Assembly: GCA_025736915.1 (NCBI GenBank)
Contig: CP107049.1
Location: 3,348,001 to 3,412,000 of the forward strand
Reading direction: 5' to 3'
Length of the DNA stretch: 64,000 nucleotides
Source of the DNA: Acinetobacter nosocomialis
Lineage (GTDB): Bacteria > Pseudomonadota > Gammaproteobacteria > Pseudomonadales > Moraxellaceae
Shown here piece by piece: positions 51,153 through 61,284 of the stretch (position 1 is its first letter; each line of letters begins with the position of its first letter). A program made the position numbers and the translations under genes. The notes under the pieces are model-generated. The model saw nothing but the letters and a program-made list of their open reading frames with translations, had not been told where the DNA came from and searched no databases.

Positions 51153-52049
51153 GTGCAAAAAAACCTCAAGCAAATTACCAGTTTTTTACAGGTCGTTGAT
51201 TCCGGCTCTTTTACCAAGGCGGCTGAAATTTTAGGCTTAAGCCGATCAATGGTGAGTATTGATATAAAACAATTAGAAAAGCAGCTCAATACAAGCCTAT
51301 TAATTCGCAACACCCGTAATATTGCATTAACTGAAATTGGTCAGCATTTTTATGAGGATTTTAAACAAATCCAACTTCAGATTGATGAGGCATTTGAACG
51401 AAGCCAACACTTAGGTACAAGCATTACAGGCACTTTACGGTTTTCGTCTACCAATGAGTTTGGCCAACGTTTCATTTTGCCTTTACTTCCTGAGTTTTGT
51501 CGGCTTTACCCAGATTTACGTTTACAGTATTCGTTTAATTCATCTCTCGATGATTTAGTGACTGAAAAATTAGATCTGGTTATTCGACTAGGAAATTTAA
51601 AAAACTCATCTCTAAAAACTCGAAAAATCGGAGAATATCCAATTTATCTTGTGGCTACTCCGCAGTTTATAAAAGACCATCCTATAGAAAATATATCTGA
51701 TTTAGCGAATGTTCCTTGGATCGGCCACACTTTATTAAATTGGCAAGATTCACAATATATTTTGCGAAACAATTTAGGGGAGCAATATTCATTACCTTTT
51801 ATTCGAAGTCAGTATGAATCAAACTCGGTGACTGCAATTCATCAAATGACTCTTTCATCTTTAGGTGTAGCGATTTGTCCTGCATGGTTAGTTGATGAAG
51901 ATATTCAAAACAATCGCCTAATTCGGTTATTTCCTGATTTTTCATTACCGTTACAAAGTATTCAATTACTTTATCCTCATACCTCTAGTTTGCCTGCCAA
52001 AACACGAGCCTTGATAGACTTTTTGGTGAGCCGTCTTTCTTTTAGTTAA
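51153..52049 (+). CDS. LysR-type transcriptional regulator
   Basis: A 298-residue LysR protein beginning with GTG. The DNA-binding domain reads ITSFLQVVDSGSFTKAAEILGLSRSMVSIDI, QLEKQLNTSLLIRNTR. The effector domain includes GTLRFSSTNEFGQRFILPLL, KLDLVIRLG and SSLGVAICPAWLV. Likely controls the divergent MFS-SnoaL unit. Confidence 0.87.
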   Translation: MQKNLKQITSFLQVVDSGSFTKAAEILGLSRSMVSIDIKQLEKQLNTSLLIRNTRNIALTEIGQHFYEDFKQIQLQIDEAFERSQHLGTSITGTLRFSSTNEFGQRFILPLLPEFCRLYPDLRLQYSFNSSLDDLVTEKLDLVIRLGNLKNSSLKTRKIGEYPIYLVATPQFIKDHPIENISDLANVPWIGHTLLNWQDSQYILRNNLGEQYSLPFIRSQYESNSVTAIHQMTLSSLGVAICPAWLVDEDIQNNRLIRLFPDFSLPLQSIQLLYPHTSSLPAKTRALIDFLVSRLSFS

Positions 52050-53262
52050 ACTAAAATTTTTGTAAACCATGGAAGATAAATAGTTTTAAATGAATAGACA
52101 ATTCTGTCTTTTTTTCATAAAATACTCATGATTTAAAATGGTTAATACCAAAAGTATTTTTAGTACAGCTAAGATTTCTAATGAATGGAATCCAAAAGTA
52201 GTGGAGCATTGCAATTGAAGGATTATTTAAATCAAGAAATACATTTGTAATTAGATAATCAACAAAGGAACTTGAACAAGGTGACAGCCTAAGAGGATTT
52301 AAAAGGTAAGAAGAGTGTTTGATGGAAAAGGAGGGAGTACATTGGTTCCTCTACTGGTATTAATTTATGAAACTTACCGATTTTTATAATTTTTAGCTTC
52401 TCTTCCTATATCACGCATACTGCTAACTTCTCTAAGTTTGTAGATCGATAAGATTTAGGAAAAGTTATTTAAAGCCTATCAAGACTTTATGTTAAGAGTT
52501 TGAAAATCTATTAATGTTGCTTAAAAAATAAATATTATTAAGCTTTCTGCCTAAGAATTAGAATAATTGACTAAAAGTGTTTTAGGAAAAATAGGTTAAT
52601 CATTTTTGAAATCTCAAAAATCAATTTAGCTCTTATAAGTATAGATTAACTTTAGAAAATTTTAAGCTATGAAAAAATGTATAGCTATAGTCATTAGCTA
52701 GAAATAATTTTCTACCTTAACTTTCATACCTGTATTGAAAACTGTCTAGAAAAATTCTTCTATAAGAGAATGAATTGTAGTAATTAGAGCTTTGTTTAAA
52801 ATAAATAGACAGATTAGTCTTGACAAATTTATTAGCTTTATGTATGGGGTGGTTTGTGTTAAGTCAACTTGAGTTGTTACTAACCAAATAGAATTAACTT
52901 TAATGTCATCTAGGATTAATTATTCTTAAGAAATTGTTTCATAAGATATAAGAAGCTATATTTAAAATAAATTTGTTTAAATTTTATTTTTCATAAAAAG
53001 TGTTATATATCAACATGTTATTTTTATTTACAAAAAATAACATTATTATTTTTTTGTTAGAAAAACTTTATTAAGCTATATTTTATAAGCATCTAAACTA
53101 TTTACTTTTAGTTTAGTTTGATATGAATTTTATATAAAATATGTTTAATTATATGATAAACTGCGTTCAAATTTTTTGAATATAAGGTTTAAGCCTGATT
53201 TTTTGATATTTATAAAATGTTAATTTTTCAGTAAAACCTTGATTAAATAAGAAGATAGAGGA
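52050..53262. other. 1.2-kb AT-rich non-coding region upstream of the T6SS operon
   Basis: No frame of useful length or coding character is present on either strand over 1213 bases. It is extremely AT-rich, which fits silencing by H-NS-like proteins. A TTGACA at 52820-52825 has a partial -10 (TATGGG) 17 bases later, but it is 430 bases from the first gene. Most of the region may be a long leader, a degraded gene or an unrecognised RNA. Confidence 0.5.
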
Positions 53263-53952
53263 ATGAAAGTTGTGTTAAAGCAAAGTGTTTTGATACTTTT
53301 TTTAATTGGTAACTATGTTGGTTTATCTTGTGCACAAGCTGCAGAATTAGAACCTATAAAACTAAAGAAAAGCTGTATTAAGAAAAACCCTATAATTGAA
53401 GGTCAAACTGATCCTGAGTTGTTAAGTCTTTTTAAACAAGTATGCGATACAGATAATTCTACTCAAAAGAATGATTTATTAGCTAAAGCAGCGATGCGTT
53501 TTTATCAGACTAACCAGCCAGTTAAAGCATTAAATTTAGCTAGTCAATTACAGAGTCAAAACGTTCGTGGTTCATTATTAACAGATGTATTGTTTTTATC
53601 TGGCGTAAGCATTGCAAATAACTCTTTGCAACAAATGCGTGGTCAGGAAATGCGATATTTAACGAATGACGTAACATATCCTCCTGCAAAGCAGTTAATT
53701 GAAAATATTCATACAGCAATGCCTGCACCTGATCCATCGAATTTCAAAGCGAGCTCTGAAGGTGGTTCGGCTGATAATGAAAAAAGAAGTTATAGAAAAC
53801 AAAATGTAGTACGTAATCGAGTTTCTACTCCTCGAACGACAACTAAACATACAGTAACTCCAGTAAAAACACCTGCGGTTAAACCAAAAACAGCGCCTGT
53901 TGCGAGTGTTAGTAAATCAAAAAGTTCGCCTTTTGACCCTTTAACTAAATAA
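53263..53952 (+). CDS. asaA: T6SS-associated periplasmic protein AsaA/TslA
   Basis: A 229-residue exported protein with a signal peptide ending near CAQAA. The mature part has one helical repeat-like domain (KAAMRFYQTNQPVKALNLASQL) and a Lys/Thr/Pro-rich low-complexity C-terminus from about residue 170. The gene at this position in Acinetobacter T6SS loci encodes AsaA (TslA in A. baylyi), a periplasmic factor that interacts with TssM and helps place T6SS assembly. Identification is by position, export signal and size. Confidence 0.75.
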   Translation: MKVVLKQSVLILFLIGNYVGLSCAQAAELEPIKLKKSCIKKNPIIEGQTDPELLSLFKQVCDTDNSTQKNDLLAKAAMRFYQTNQPVKALNLASQLQSQNVRGSLLTDVLFLSGVSIANNSLQQMRGQEMRYLTNDVTYPPAKQLIENIHTAMPAPDPSNFKASSEGGSADNEKRSYRKQNVVRNRVSTPRTTTKHTVTPVKTPAVKPKTAPVASVSKSKSSPFDPLTK

Positions 53953-53968
53953 TCTGGGATAGAACCTT

Positions 53969-54472
53969 ATGGCTAAAAGAGAAAGCGTACAAAAGAAGCT
54001 TCAACGAATTCGACCTCCTCGTGTTCAGCTTACTTACGATGTTGAAATTGGTGATGCAAAAGAAGCAAAAGAACTCCCGTTTGTTGTTGGTGTAATGGGT
54101 GACTTTTCTGCAGCATCTGAGCTTGAACGTACAAAGTTAAAAGATAAAAAATTTATTAATGTAGATTTAGATAATATCGATGAAGTAATGGAGTCGTTGT
54201 CTCCAAGAGCTGCTTTTCAGGTAGATAATACGCTAACTGAAGAGGGTGGACGAATGGCCGTTGATTTAACATTTAAGTCAATGGAAGATTTTCGTCCAGA
54301 AAATGTTGTTCAGCAAGTTGATCCATTAAAGAAACTCGTTGAAGCGCGTGAACGTTTAACTGATTTAAGAAACAAAATTTCTAACAGTGAACGTTTAGAA
54401 GATTTGCTTGATGAAGTTCTTAAAAATACTGATCAGATCCGTAAATTAAGTGCGGAGGCTGACCATGAATAA
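53969..54472 (+). CDS. tssB: T6SS contractile sheath small subunit TssB
   Basis: A 167-residue protein with the TssB/VipA pattern: ESVQKKLQRIRPPRVQLTYDVE, LPFVVGVMGDFSA, and a C-terminal helix region starting DPLKKLVEARERLTDL. It forms the contractile sheath with TssC. It overlaps tssC by eight bases. Confidence 0.97.
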   Translation: MAKRESVQKKLQRIRPPRVQLTYDVEIGDAKEAKELPFVVGVMGDFSAASELERTKLKDKKFINVDLDNIDEVMESLSPRAAFQVDNTLTEEGGRMAVDLTFKSMEDFRPENVVQQVDPLKKLVEARERLTDLRNKISNSERLEDLLDEVLKNTDQIRKLSAEADHE

Positions 54473-55946
54473 TACTCAATCAGCAGTGATGCCACTTATT
54501 GAAAATGAAGAAGTTAATCTTTTAGATTCGATTGTTGAGCAAAGTCGTATTGCACGAAATGACGAAGAACATTCCCGTGCTAAAAGTTTAATTGGTGAAC
54601 TTGCTAAAGAAGTAATGGCTGGGACCATTACTGTTTCTGAAAATATGACTTTATCAATTGATAAGCGTATTGCAGAAATTGATGCACTGATTTCAAGTCA
54701 GTTAAGTCAGATTATGCACAATGAACAATTTCAAAAAATTGAGTCAACGTGGCGTGGTCTTTATTACTTCTGCCAAGAAACACCTTCAAATCCACTCATT
54801 AAAATTCGTATGTTAAATACGACAAAGAAAGAGTTGGTAAAAGATTTTCAGGGTGCTACAGATTTCGATCAAAGCACTTTATTTAAGAAAATTTATGAAG
54901 AAGAATACGGCTCTTTTGGTGGCGCACCATACTCAGCATTAATTGGTGATTTTGAGTTTGACCGTACACCATCTGATATGTATTTGCTTGAACAAATTTC
55001 TCATGTTGCAGCAGCAGCGCATGCGCCATTTGTTTCAGCGGCTAGCCCAAGCATTTTAGGCCTTGAGTCATTTACAGATATTGATCGTCCTAGAGATGTT
55101 TCAAAAATCTTTGAAACGGCTGAATATGTACAATGGCGTTCATTCCGTGACAGTGAAGATTCACGTTATGTTGCATTGACTTTGCCGCATGTTCTAGGTC
55201 GTCTCCCATATCATCCAAAAGAAGGTACTGCGACAGAAGGCTTCAATTTTATTGAGGATGTTTCTGGTGAAAACCACAATGAATATTTGTGGATGAACGC
55301 AGCTTATGCTTTTGGTACTCGTTTAACAAATGCATTTGACATGCATGGTTGGTGTGCTGCTATTCGTGGTGTTGAAGGTGGTGGTTTAGTTGAAGGTTTA
55401 CCAGTCCATACATTTAAAACACAAGATGGTGAAGTTGTATTTAAGTGTCCAACTGAAATCGCAATTACAGATCGCCGTGAGAAAGAGCTAAGCGATCTAG
55501 GCTTTATTCCGTTAGTACATTGTAAAAATACAGATTACGCAGCTTTCTTCGGCGCACAATCAACTCAAAAACCTAAAAAATATGACAATGATACTGCCAA
55601 TGCAAACTCGGCTTTATCAAGTCAAATTCAGTACATCATGGCTGTTTCACGTATTGCACATTACTTAAAAGCAATGATGCGAGATAAAGTGGGTAGTTTT
55701 GCTTCTGCTGGCAATGTTGAAGCATTTTTAAATGAGTGGTTGTCACAGTATGTATTACTTGATGACGGTGCTTCTCAAGAAGCAAAAGCTCAATACCCAT
55801 TACGTGAAGCGTCTGTAAAAGTTGTAGAAGATCCTGCTCAACCAGGTCACTACAAATCTGTGGTTTTCTTGCGACCACATTTCCAGCTGGATGAGTTGTC
55901 GGTTTCTTTACGACTTGTCACTGAGTTACCTCAGTCCTCAAATTAA
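54465..55946 (+). CDS. tssC: T6SS contractile sheath large subunit TssC
   Basis: A 493-residue TssC/VipB protein: EKIESTWRGLYYF-type motif (here FQKIESTWRGLYYF), YGSFGGAPYSALIGDFEF, EYVQWRSFRDSEDSRY and LPHVLGRLPY. The ATG at 54465 follows GGAGG and lies inside the end of tssB; the earlier in-frame ATG at 54450 lacks a ribosome-binding site. Confidence 0.97.
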   Translation: MNNTQSAVMPLIENEEVNLLDSIVEQSRIARNDEEHSRAKSLIGELAKEVMAGTITVSENMTLSIDKRIAEIDALISSQLSQIMHNEQFQKIESTWRGLYYFCQETPSNPLIKIRMLNTTKKELVKDFQGATDFDQSTLFKKIYEEEYGSFGGAPYSALIGDFEFDRTPSDMYLLEQISHVAAAAHAPFVSAASPSILGLESFTDIDRPRDVSKIFETAEYVQWRSFRDSEDSRYVALTLPHVLGRLPYHPKEGTATEGFNFIEDVSGENHNEYLWMNAAYAFGTRLTNAFDMHGWCAAIRGVEGGGLVEGLPVHTFKTQDGEVVFKCPTEIAITDRREKELSDLGFIPLVHCKNTDYAAFFGAQSTQKPKKYDNDTANANSALSSQIQYIMAVSRIAHYLKAMMRDKVGSFASAGNVEAFLNEWLSQYVLLDDGASQEAKAQYPLREASVKVVEDPAQPGHYKSVVFLRPHFQLDELSVSLRLVTELPQSSN

Positions 55947-55995
55947 TCAAGGTCAGCTAAAGAATAACTTTAAATTAAAAATAGGAAAGTTCTAA

Positions 55996-56499
55996 ATGAA
56001 AGATATATACGTTGAGTTTCGCGGTAAATACAAAGTTGATGGAGAATCTCGTGATTCTGAGCACAAAGGTTGGTTAGAAGTTAACTCTTGGTCTCATAAC
56101 ATTCGTCAACCTAAATCTGCTACTTCAAGTAGCGTAGGTGGCCATACTGCTGAACGTGTTGAACATTCTGACATGGTTTTCGTGAAAGACTTAGATGCTA
56201 CTAGCCCTAAACTATGGGAAGCATGTTCAGCTGGTTATACATTTGATGAAGTACAAATCGACTTTTATCGTGCAAATGGCGATAAACGTATCAAGTACTT
56301 ACAAATCAAATTGAAGCACGTTCTAGTTTCTAGCGTGACTCCAACTGTTAACGAAGAAGGCGTTCCTACAGAAGCATTTGGCTTGAAATATGCTGCTGTT
56401 GAGTGGACTTATAACCAACAAGATATTAACGGTACTGCTAAAGGTGCTGTTACTAAGAAATGGTCACTTTCTAATAATACAGCTTCTTACGCAGCTTAA
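55996..56499 (+). CDS. hcp: T6SS inner tube protein Hcp
   Basis: A 167-residue Hcp (TssD). It has DIYVEFRGKYKVDGESRD, a loop WLEVNSWSHNIRQP, AERVEHSDMVFVKDLDATSP and EVQIDFYRANGDK. It stacks in hexamers to form the tube carrying the VgrG tip encoded at 3235. AGGAAAG precedes the ATG. Codon use is more optimised than in its neighbours, as expected for an abundant protein. Confidence 0.97.
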   Translation: MKDIYVEFRGKYKVDGESRDSEHKGWLEVNSWSHNIRQPKSATSSSVGGHTAERVEHSDMVFVKDLDATSPKLWEACSAGYTFDEVQIDFYRANGDKRIKYLQIKLKHVLVSSVTPTVNEEGVPTEAFGLKYAAVEWTYNQQDINGTAKGAVTKKWSLSNNTASYAA

Positions 56500-56578
56500 T
56501 TATTTAAGTGAATATTTGGTGGAGGCTGACATAAAGTTAGCCTCTGCTGTTTCTAAATATGCTTTGTTGTGAACTCGA

Positions 56579-57055
56579 ATGAACTTAGATCGGCTTTATC
56601 CATACGGATTTCGTTCAACTTTATTTGATCGCTTAATTCCAGAAAGTGAAGATTATGCAAAAGGTCTTTCTATTCAGCAATTAAGAGAATCAGTCGCAAA
56701 CGATTTAGAAGACTTGCTCAATAGTCGGGTAGCAAAGTTAGATCATGTAGTTGATGACTATCCGTTTGTAAAAAAATCGATACTTCAGTTCGGGATTATT
56801 GATTTTGTTGGGCTTTCTACAGCCAATCCTCTGGATCGGGATAAAATCTGTCAATCAATTGAGCAATCAATAGCAGCTCATGAACCTCGGCTAAGACAAA
56901 TACGGGTAGAGATGTTGTTAGATGGACATAATATGGGCGCATTATGTTTAAGTATTCAGGCTTATCTAAATATTCATCCTCTATATGAACCTGTTGTATT
57001 TGATGCATTGTTAAAACCAACAACGCAGCAGTATGTAATTTCAGCGAGAACTTAA
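56579..57055 (+). CDS. tssE: T6SS baseplate subunit TssE
   Basis: A 158-residue gp25-like baseplate protein. It has the conserved LRESVANDLEDLLNSR (where the RxxxxRDLxxLLNTR-type motif sits) and PFVKKSILQFGIIDFVGLS. A start at the ATG 56579 gives MNLDRLYPYG. It precedes tssF by 16 bases. Confidence 0.93.
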   Translation: MNLDRLYPYGFRSTLFDRLIPESEDYAKGLSIQQLRESVANDLEDLLNSRVAKLDHVVDDYPFVKKSILQFGIIDFVGLSTANPLDRDKICQSIEQSIAAHEPRLRQIRVEMLLDGHNMGALCLSIQAYLNIHPLYEPVVFDALLKPTTQQYVISART

Positions 57056-57071
57056 GCGTAGTGGGTGTGTT

Positions 57072-58883
57072 GTGATAGAAGAGCTTTTACCGTTTTATGA
57101 AAAACAATTACAAGAATTTGGTCAGCAATCTCGAGAATTTGCCCAAAAATATCCAAAAATTGCTCAGCGCTTATCTTTAAATCAAGAGCAAATTGATGAC
57201 CCGCATATTGAACGTCTGATTCAGGCTTTTTCGCTGATTGCCGCTCGAATCGATAAAAAACTTACAGACAGTTATGATGTTTTTACTCGTTCTCTATTTG
57301 AGGTGATGTTTCCTCAATACTTGCGTCATTTTCCTGCTTGTTCAGTTGTTAGCTTTGAAGATATTAATAAAATTAAACAGCTTACAGAACCTCATCTTGT
57401 ACCTGATCATACGGTTTTGAAATCTCGTAGTTTCAAAGGGGTACAATGTGAGTTTAATACAACTCAAGATGTTAAATTACTACCTATTCATTTAAGTGGT
57501 TTAGATTTTAAAACTACACCTAGTGCACATATGCACTTAAACCAAAATGCGACGTTGAGCCTTAAATTTGAAATTTTTAATAGTGCTCATGCATGCTTAA
57601 TTCATGAGAAGCTTCCTATTTATTTAGATGCTATCTCTAATTTTCCTTTACAAGTACTTGATAGTATTTTCAAAAAAGGGACCAGTTTTGCGGTTAAACA
57701 TGGTCAAACGATTGTAGAGTTGGGTAAGAATCCATTCGAGTTAATAGGTTTTTCTGAACAAGAAAGTTTATTACCCCTCGATCAACATACGCATCATGCT
57801 TATCGTTTGTTGATGGAATATTTTTGTTTTCCAGAAAAGTTTAGCTATCTTAAACTCGATTTAGATTTTTTAAAGACTGTACCTCAGCAAGTATCTGAAT
57901 TTGAGCTTCTCATTCATTTCAAATTAAATTTAAACGATCAAGCCGTTGTTAGAAACTATTCTGAATTAAATATTGCAAACTTTAAATTGTTTACTACCCC
58001 AGTAATCAACTTGTTTGAAAAATATGCGGAACCTCAAAAAATAGTTCATAAGCAACTCGAATATCCACTGGTTACAGACGCTCACCATCCTGAATTTTAT
58101 CAAGTATATTCAATACTTGAGATGAATATGGTGCGTGAAAAAACAAATCAGGAAGAAAGCTATGTTCCTGTTTTACCGTTTTTTGCGATGAGCCATTATC
58201 ACAATGATACAGCTCGCTTTTTTTACTCAGTGAATTATCAAAAGTTACAGTCTAATTTTGTTGAAATGGGCTATTCCATTATTTCTAAAAATCTAAATCC
58301 ATTTTCAACACGTTCAGATTTTATTAGCACCAAATTATTATGTTCAAACCGTGACTTGCCTCATGAAGCACTGGGTCAGTCTAATAACGTATTAAATTTA
58401 AATGACAGTAGCTTGGCTAGACGTGCCATTGTTTTAAAGCGACCAACAAAGCCTTATAAGTTTGAACAAGGTCAAAGTGAGCAATGGCGTGTGATTTCGC
58501 ATCTTTCATTAAATAGCTTAGCGCTTATGAAAGGGGATGCTGTTTCTCATGTTAAAGAGCTGTTGGCTTTATATAACTTACCGCAGTCAAAAGAAAATTA
58601 TTTAATTATTGAATCAATTAAAAAATTAGAATTTTCACTTACTCATAAACTTGTAGATGGCAAACCATTTCCAATGTTTGTGAGAGGGGTAAAAGCTGAA
58701 TTACAAATTGATTCATCAGTGTTTAGAGGGCATAGCTTATATATTTTTAGTCAACTATTAAGTCGTGTTTTTAATTTAAAGGTTCAAATTAATAGTTTTG
58801 TTGATTTGGTGGTTAAGGATTATTCATCTCAGCAGGAGTTATACCAATGCAGTCAGAACGTTGGTGGCAAGACTCTTCTATAA
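57072..58883 (+). CDS. tssF: T6SS baseplate subunit TssF
   Basis: A 603-residue TssF protein, starting with GTG. The opening EELLPFYEKQLQEFGQQSREFAQKYPKIA is the conserved family start, and DPHIERLIQAFSLIAARI follows. The end overlaps tssG by 37 bases, indicating coupled translation of the TssF2-TssG wedge components. Confidence 0.95.
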   Translation: MIEELLPFYEKQLQEFGQQSREFAQKYPKIAQRLSLNQEQIDDPHIERLIQAFSLIAARIDKKLTDSYDVFTRSLFEVMFPQYLRHFPACSVVSFEDINKIKQLTEPHLVPDHTVLKSRSFKGVQCEFNTTQDVKLLPIHLSGLDFKTTPSAHMHLNQNATLSLKFEIFNSAHACLIHEKLPIYLDAISNFPLQVLDSIFKKGTSFAVKHGQTIVELGKNPFELIGFSEQESLLPLDQHTHHAYRLLMEYFCFPEKFSYLKLDLDFLKTVPQQVSEFELLIHFKLNLNDQAVVRNYSELNIANFKLFTTPVINLFEKYAEPQKIVHKQLEYPLVTDAHHPEFYQVYSILEMNMVREKTNQEESYVPVLPFFAMSHYHNDTARFFYSVNYQKLQSNFVEMGYSIISKNLNPFSTRSDFISTKLLCSNRDLPHEALGQSNNVLNLNDSSLARRAIVLKRPTKPYKFEQGQSEQWRVISHLSLNSLALMKGDAVSHVKELLALYNLPQSKENYLIIESIKKLEFSLTHKLVDGKPFPMFVRGVKAELQIDSSVFRGHSLYIFSQLLSRVFNLKVQINSFVDLVVKDYSSQQELYQCSQNVGGKTLL

Positions 58884-59845
58884 CGGCTGAGTTATTTCAA
58901 CGCCCTAAATCTTTTGAATTTATTCAAGCAACACGGTTATTGCGTCATAGCCCAGCTAATGATGCTTTTTCGTCGTGGACTGATCATTTTAAGTTTGAGA
59001 CCTCATTTAACTTAAACTTTCCGGCTACTGAAATTGAAAGTTTAGAATTAGTAGATGAGCGTGTTCATTTAACAAACTTGATCGTTGGTCTTACCGGTAT
59101 ACAAGGTGCGTTACCTTATACCTATACAAATAAAATTAAGCAGGCTCCACGGCAGCAACGAGCTGAAACTAAAGAGTTTCTGAGTTTATTTAATCACAAG
59201 TTAACGAGTCAGTATGTCGAGTCAAGTATTACTTATCACTTGCCTGTGCGATATGAAATAGAAAATAAAAATGATTATCTGGATATTCTGCATGCTTTAA
59301 ATGGTTATGTTCGATCACAACATCAACAACAAGATTTAGATGAATATTTTGCCGAATTTTCAGGCTTAATGCAGGGGCAGAATAATACCGTTCATGCTTT
59401 GAAAACAATGTTGAGTTGTATATTTAAGCATGACATTACAATTAAAGAGTTCATACAAGAATCATTTAAGTTGGCAAGTGATCAGTTAACAACTTTGGGC
59501 GGAAGCCAACCTAGCTTACTTGGTATAAATACGTTTTGTGGAGAAACGATTCAACAAATTGATGGAAAAATTGAGATTCAGATTGGTCCGCTTAAGCGTC
59601 AGCAATATTTAAAGTTTTTACCTCATCAAGAGCTTAGTTTAAAGCTCAAAAAAATCGTAGAAACATGGTGCAGTCCGACTCTATCAATCGATTTAAGATT
59701 GATACTGGATGAGTCGGAAATACAACCTGTTCGCCTAACTCAAAGCCAAGAAAGTGGCTTAGGGCAAGGTGCTTTTTTAATGTCTCGCAAGCCTAGTACA
59801 CATAGCCATGAAACATGTTATAGCCTTATTGGAGAGCAAATATGA
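58847..59845 (+). CDS. tssG: T6SS baseplate subunit TssG
   Basis: A 332-residue TssG protein: PKSFEFIQATRLLRH, FNLNFPATEIESLEL, LIVGLTGIQGALPYTYT and GQGAFL. It begins within tssF and ends in an ATGA overlap with the next gene. Confidence 0.95.
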   Translation: MQSERWWQDSSITAELFQRPKSFEFIQATRLLRHSPANDAFSSWTDHFKFETSFNLNFPATEIESLELVDERVHLTNLIVGLTGIQGALPYTYTNKIKQAPRQQRAETKEFLSLFNHKLTSQYVESSITYHLPVRYEIENKNDYLDILHALNGYVRSQHQQQDLDEYFAEFSGLMQGQNNTVHALKTMLSCIFKHDITIKEFIQESFKLASDQLTTLGGSQPSLLGINTFCGETIQQIDGKIEIQIGPLKRQQYLKFLPHQELSLKLKKIVETWCSPTLSIDLRLILDESEIQPVRLTQSQESGLGQGAFLMSRKPSTHSHETCYSLIGEQI

Positions 59846-61254
59846 TTAAAAAAATATTACTCTCATTCATCGCTATTTTTACAATTGTTAGTGGATTGAT
59901 TATTTTCTACTGGCGTGATGTTCAATATAACCCTGATAAAGGAGATTTTTTCCTTTATTTTCTTTTGTTACCGGCAATCATTACACTGGCGATTTTATCG
60001 CCTTGGCTGATTTATAGCGCTTATAAAAGCTATAAAGAAAAGAAAGAGAAAGCTGCAAATCAAAGTCAAGATGATGATAGTCAAAAACAACAGACTACAC
60101 CTGATCAGCCTTTAGAACAGCTAGATTTTCATATTTACTCTGCTTTCGCTATACATGCGTTAGGTGAGAATGAAACGATTATTGAAGAAATACAAGATTT
60201 TAAAAGCCCCGAACTTGATGATGAGTTGTTAAATTCTTATGGATTGCCTCTTTTATCTTATCGAATTAAAGATTTAGCTGAGTCGAGTGAAGAGGATTTT
60301 CAATACGCAGCTTCACCAAGACAAGTTCGTATTATGTCTTTAATAAGACAGCAATTAGAACAAAACATAGAGAATTTGTATCACTTGGCTGAACATTTAA
60401 AGCGTTCAATTTTATTTTATGAATCTCATCAGATCCGTGAATATCACATGCATCCTGCATGGGTTGACCCAAATTCTGAATATGAAGATACAGAAACACC
60501 TGTAGTTGAAGTACATCGTTTAAATCGACTGAATTTACACATTCTTCTTCCAGAGGATTTATTGCATATATGGAATGATGAGCAAAGTAATGATTTGATT
60601 TTAGAATTCTTTACTGAAGTTGGCATTATTTCCCAAAAAGTTCATATCGAATATCACTTTTTGGGAGAGCGTGTGGCTTATCAAGAATTTATTCATTTAT
60701 TAAAACGTATTCAAAAGAAAGAGCATGAAGTTTTTCTCGTGCTTGCTGTTGATTCAGAAATAGATCAAGACCTGATTGATGAAAAGTCTTGGATGGTTAA
60801 GGACTATATTCCAGCGGAGTTCGCGGCAAGCTGCCTTATTGCAGATCCCTCTTTAAAAATTGAAGAACTTGAACCCGCTAAAAATTTAAAAATTGTGATT
60901 GGTCAAGAAAAAACAGCAAAAGTTCTTAATACGCTGAACTTAAATGAATTACCGCAGTACGCAGGGGAAGAGCCATATGTACTTATTCTTTCAGACCAGA
61001 CAGATATAAAAGCAGCGAAGCATTTGCAGCAGCAATTTACACAAACTTCTGTTGAACCACATCACTTTATTTATGTGAAATCTTCATTGGGGCATACCCA
61101 GCATTTAGTTGATATTTATGGCTTTATGCTCAGTATGCATTTTCCTGAACATATCGTTCCTTTTGTCTTTGGAGAAAATACGGTGTCAGCACATACCTTT
61201 GTGCAGAGTGTCACTGAAAATTCAGAAGATGATGCGATGGTGTTGAATAGCTAA
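59842..61254 (+). CDS. asaB: T6SS-associated membrane protein AsaB-like
   Basis: A 470-residue protein with two N-terminal transmembrane segments (about 5-24 and 34-58), a charged Gln/Lys-rich linker and a soluble domain. It sits between tssG and tssM in the position of the Acinetobacter-specific AsaB. I see no ATPase or peptidoglycan-binding motif. A membrane-complex accessory role is inferred from the neighbours. Name assigned by position only. Confidence 0.7.
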   Translation: MIKKILLSFIAIFTIVSGLIIFYWRDVQYNPDKGDFFLYFLLLPAIITLAILSPWLIYSAYKSYKEKKEKAANQSQDDDSQKQQTTPDQPLEQLDFHIYSAFAIHALGENETIIEEIQDFKSPELDDELLNSYGLPLLSYRIKDLAESSEEDFQYAASPRQVRIMSLIRQQLEQNIENLYHLAEHLKRSILFYESHQIREYHMHPAWVDPNSEYEDTETPVVEVHRLNRLNLHILLPEDLLHIWNDEQSNDLILEFFTEVGIISQKVHIEYHFLGERVAYQEFIHLLKRIQKKEHEVFLVLAVDSEIDQDLIDEKSWMVKDYIPAEFAASCLIADPSLKIEELEPAKNLKIVIGQEKTAKVLNTLNLNELPQYAGEEPYVLILSDQTDIKAAKHLQQQFTQTSVEPHHFIYVKSSLGHTQHLVDIYGFMLSMHFPEHIVPFVFGENTVSAHTFVQSVTENSEDDAMVLNS

Positions 61255-61284
61255 TTTAAACTTTGAACTTAGAACGAGAATAGA

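Noticed and set aside
52820..52848. TTGACA with TATGGG as the T6SS promoter
   Set aside because: The -10 is poor and the distance to the first gene is over 400 bases; in such AT-rich DNA a match of this quality is expected by chance.
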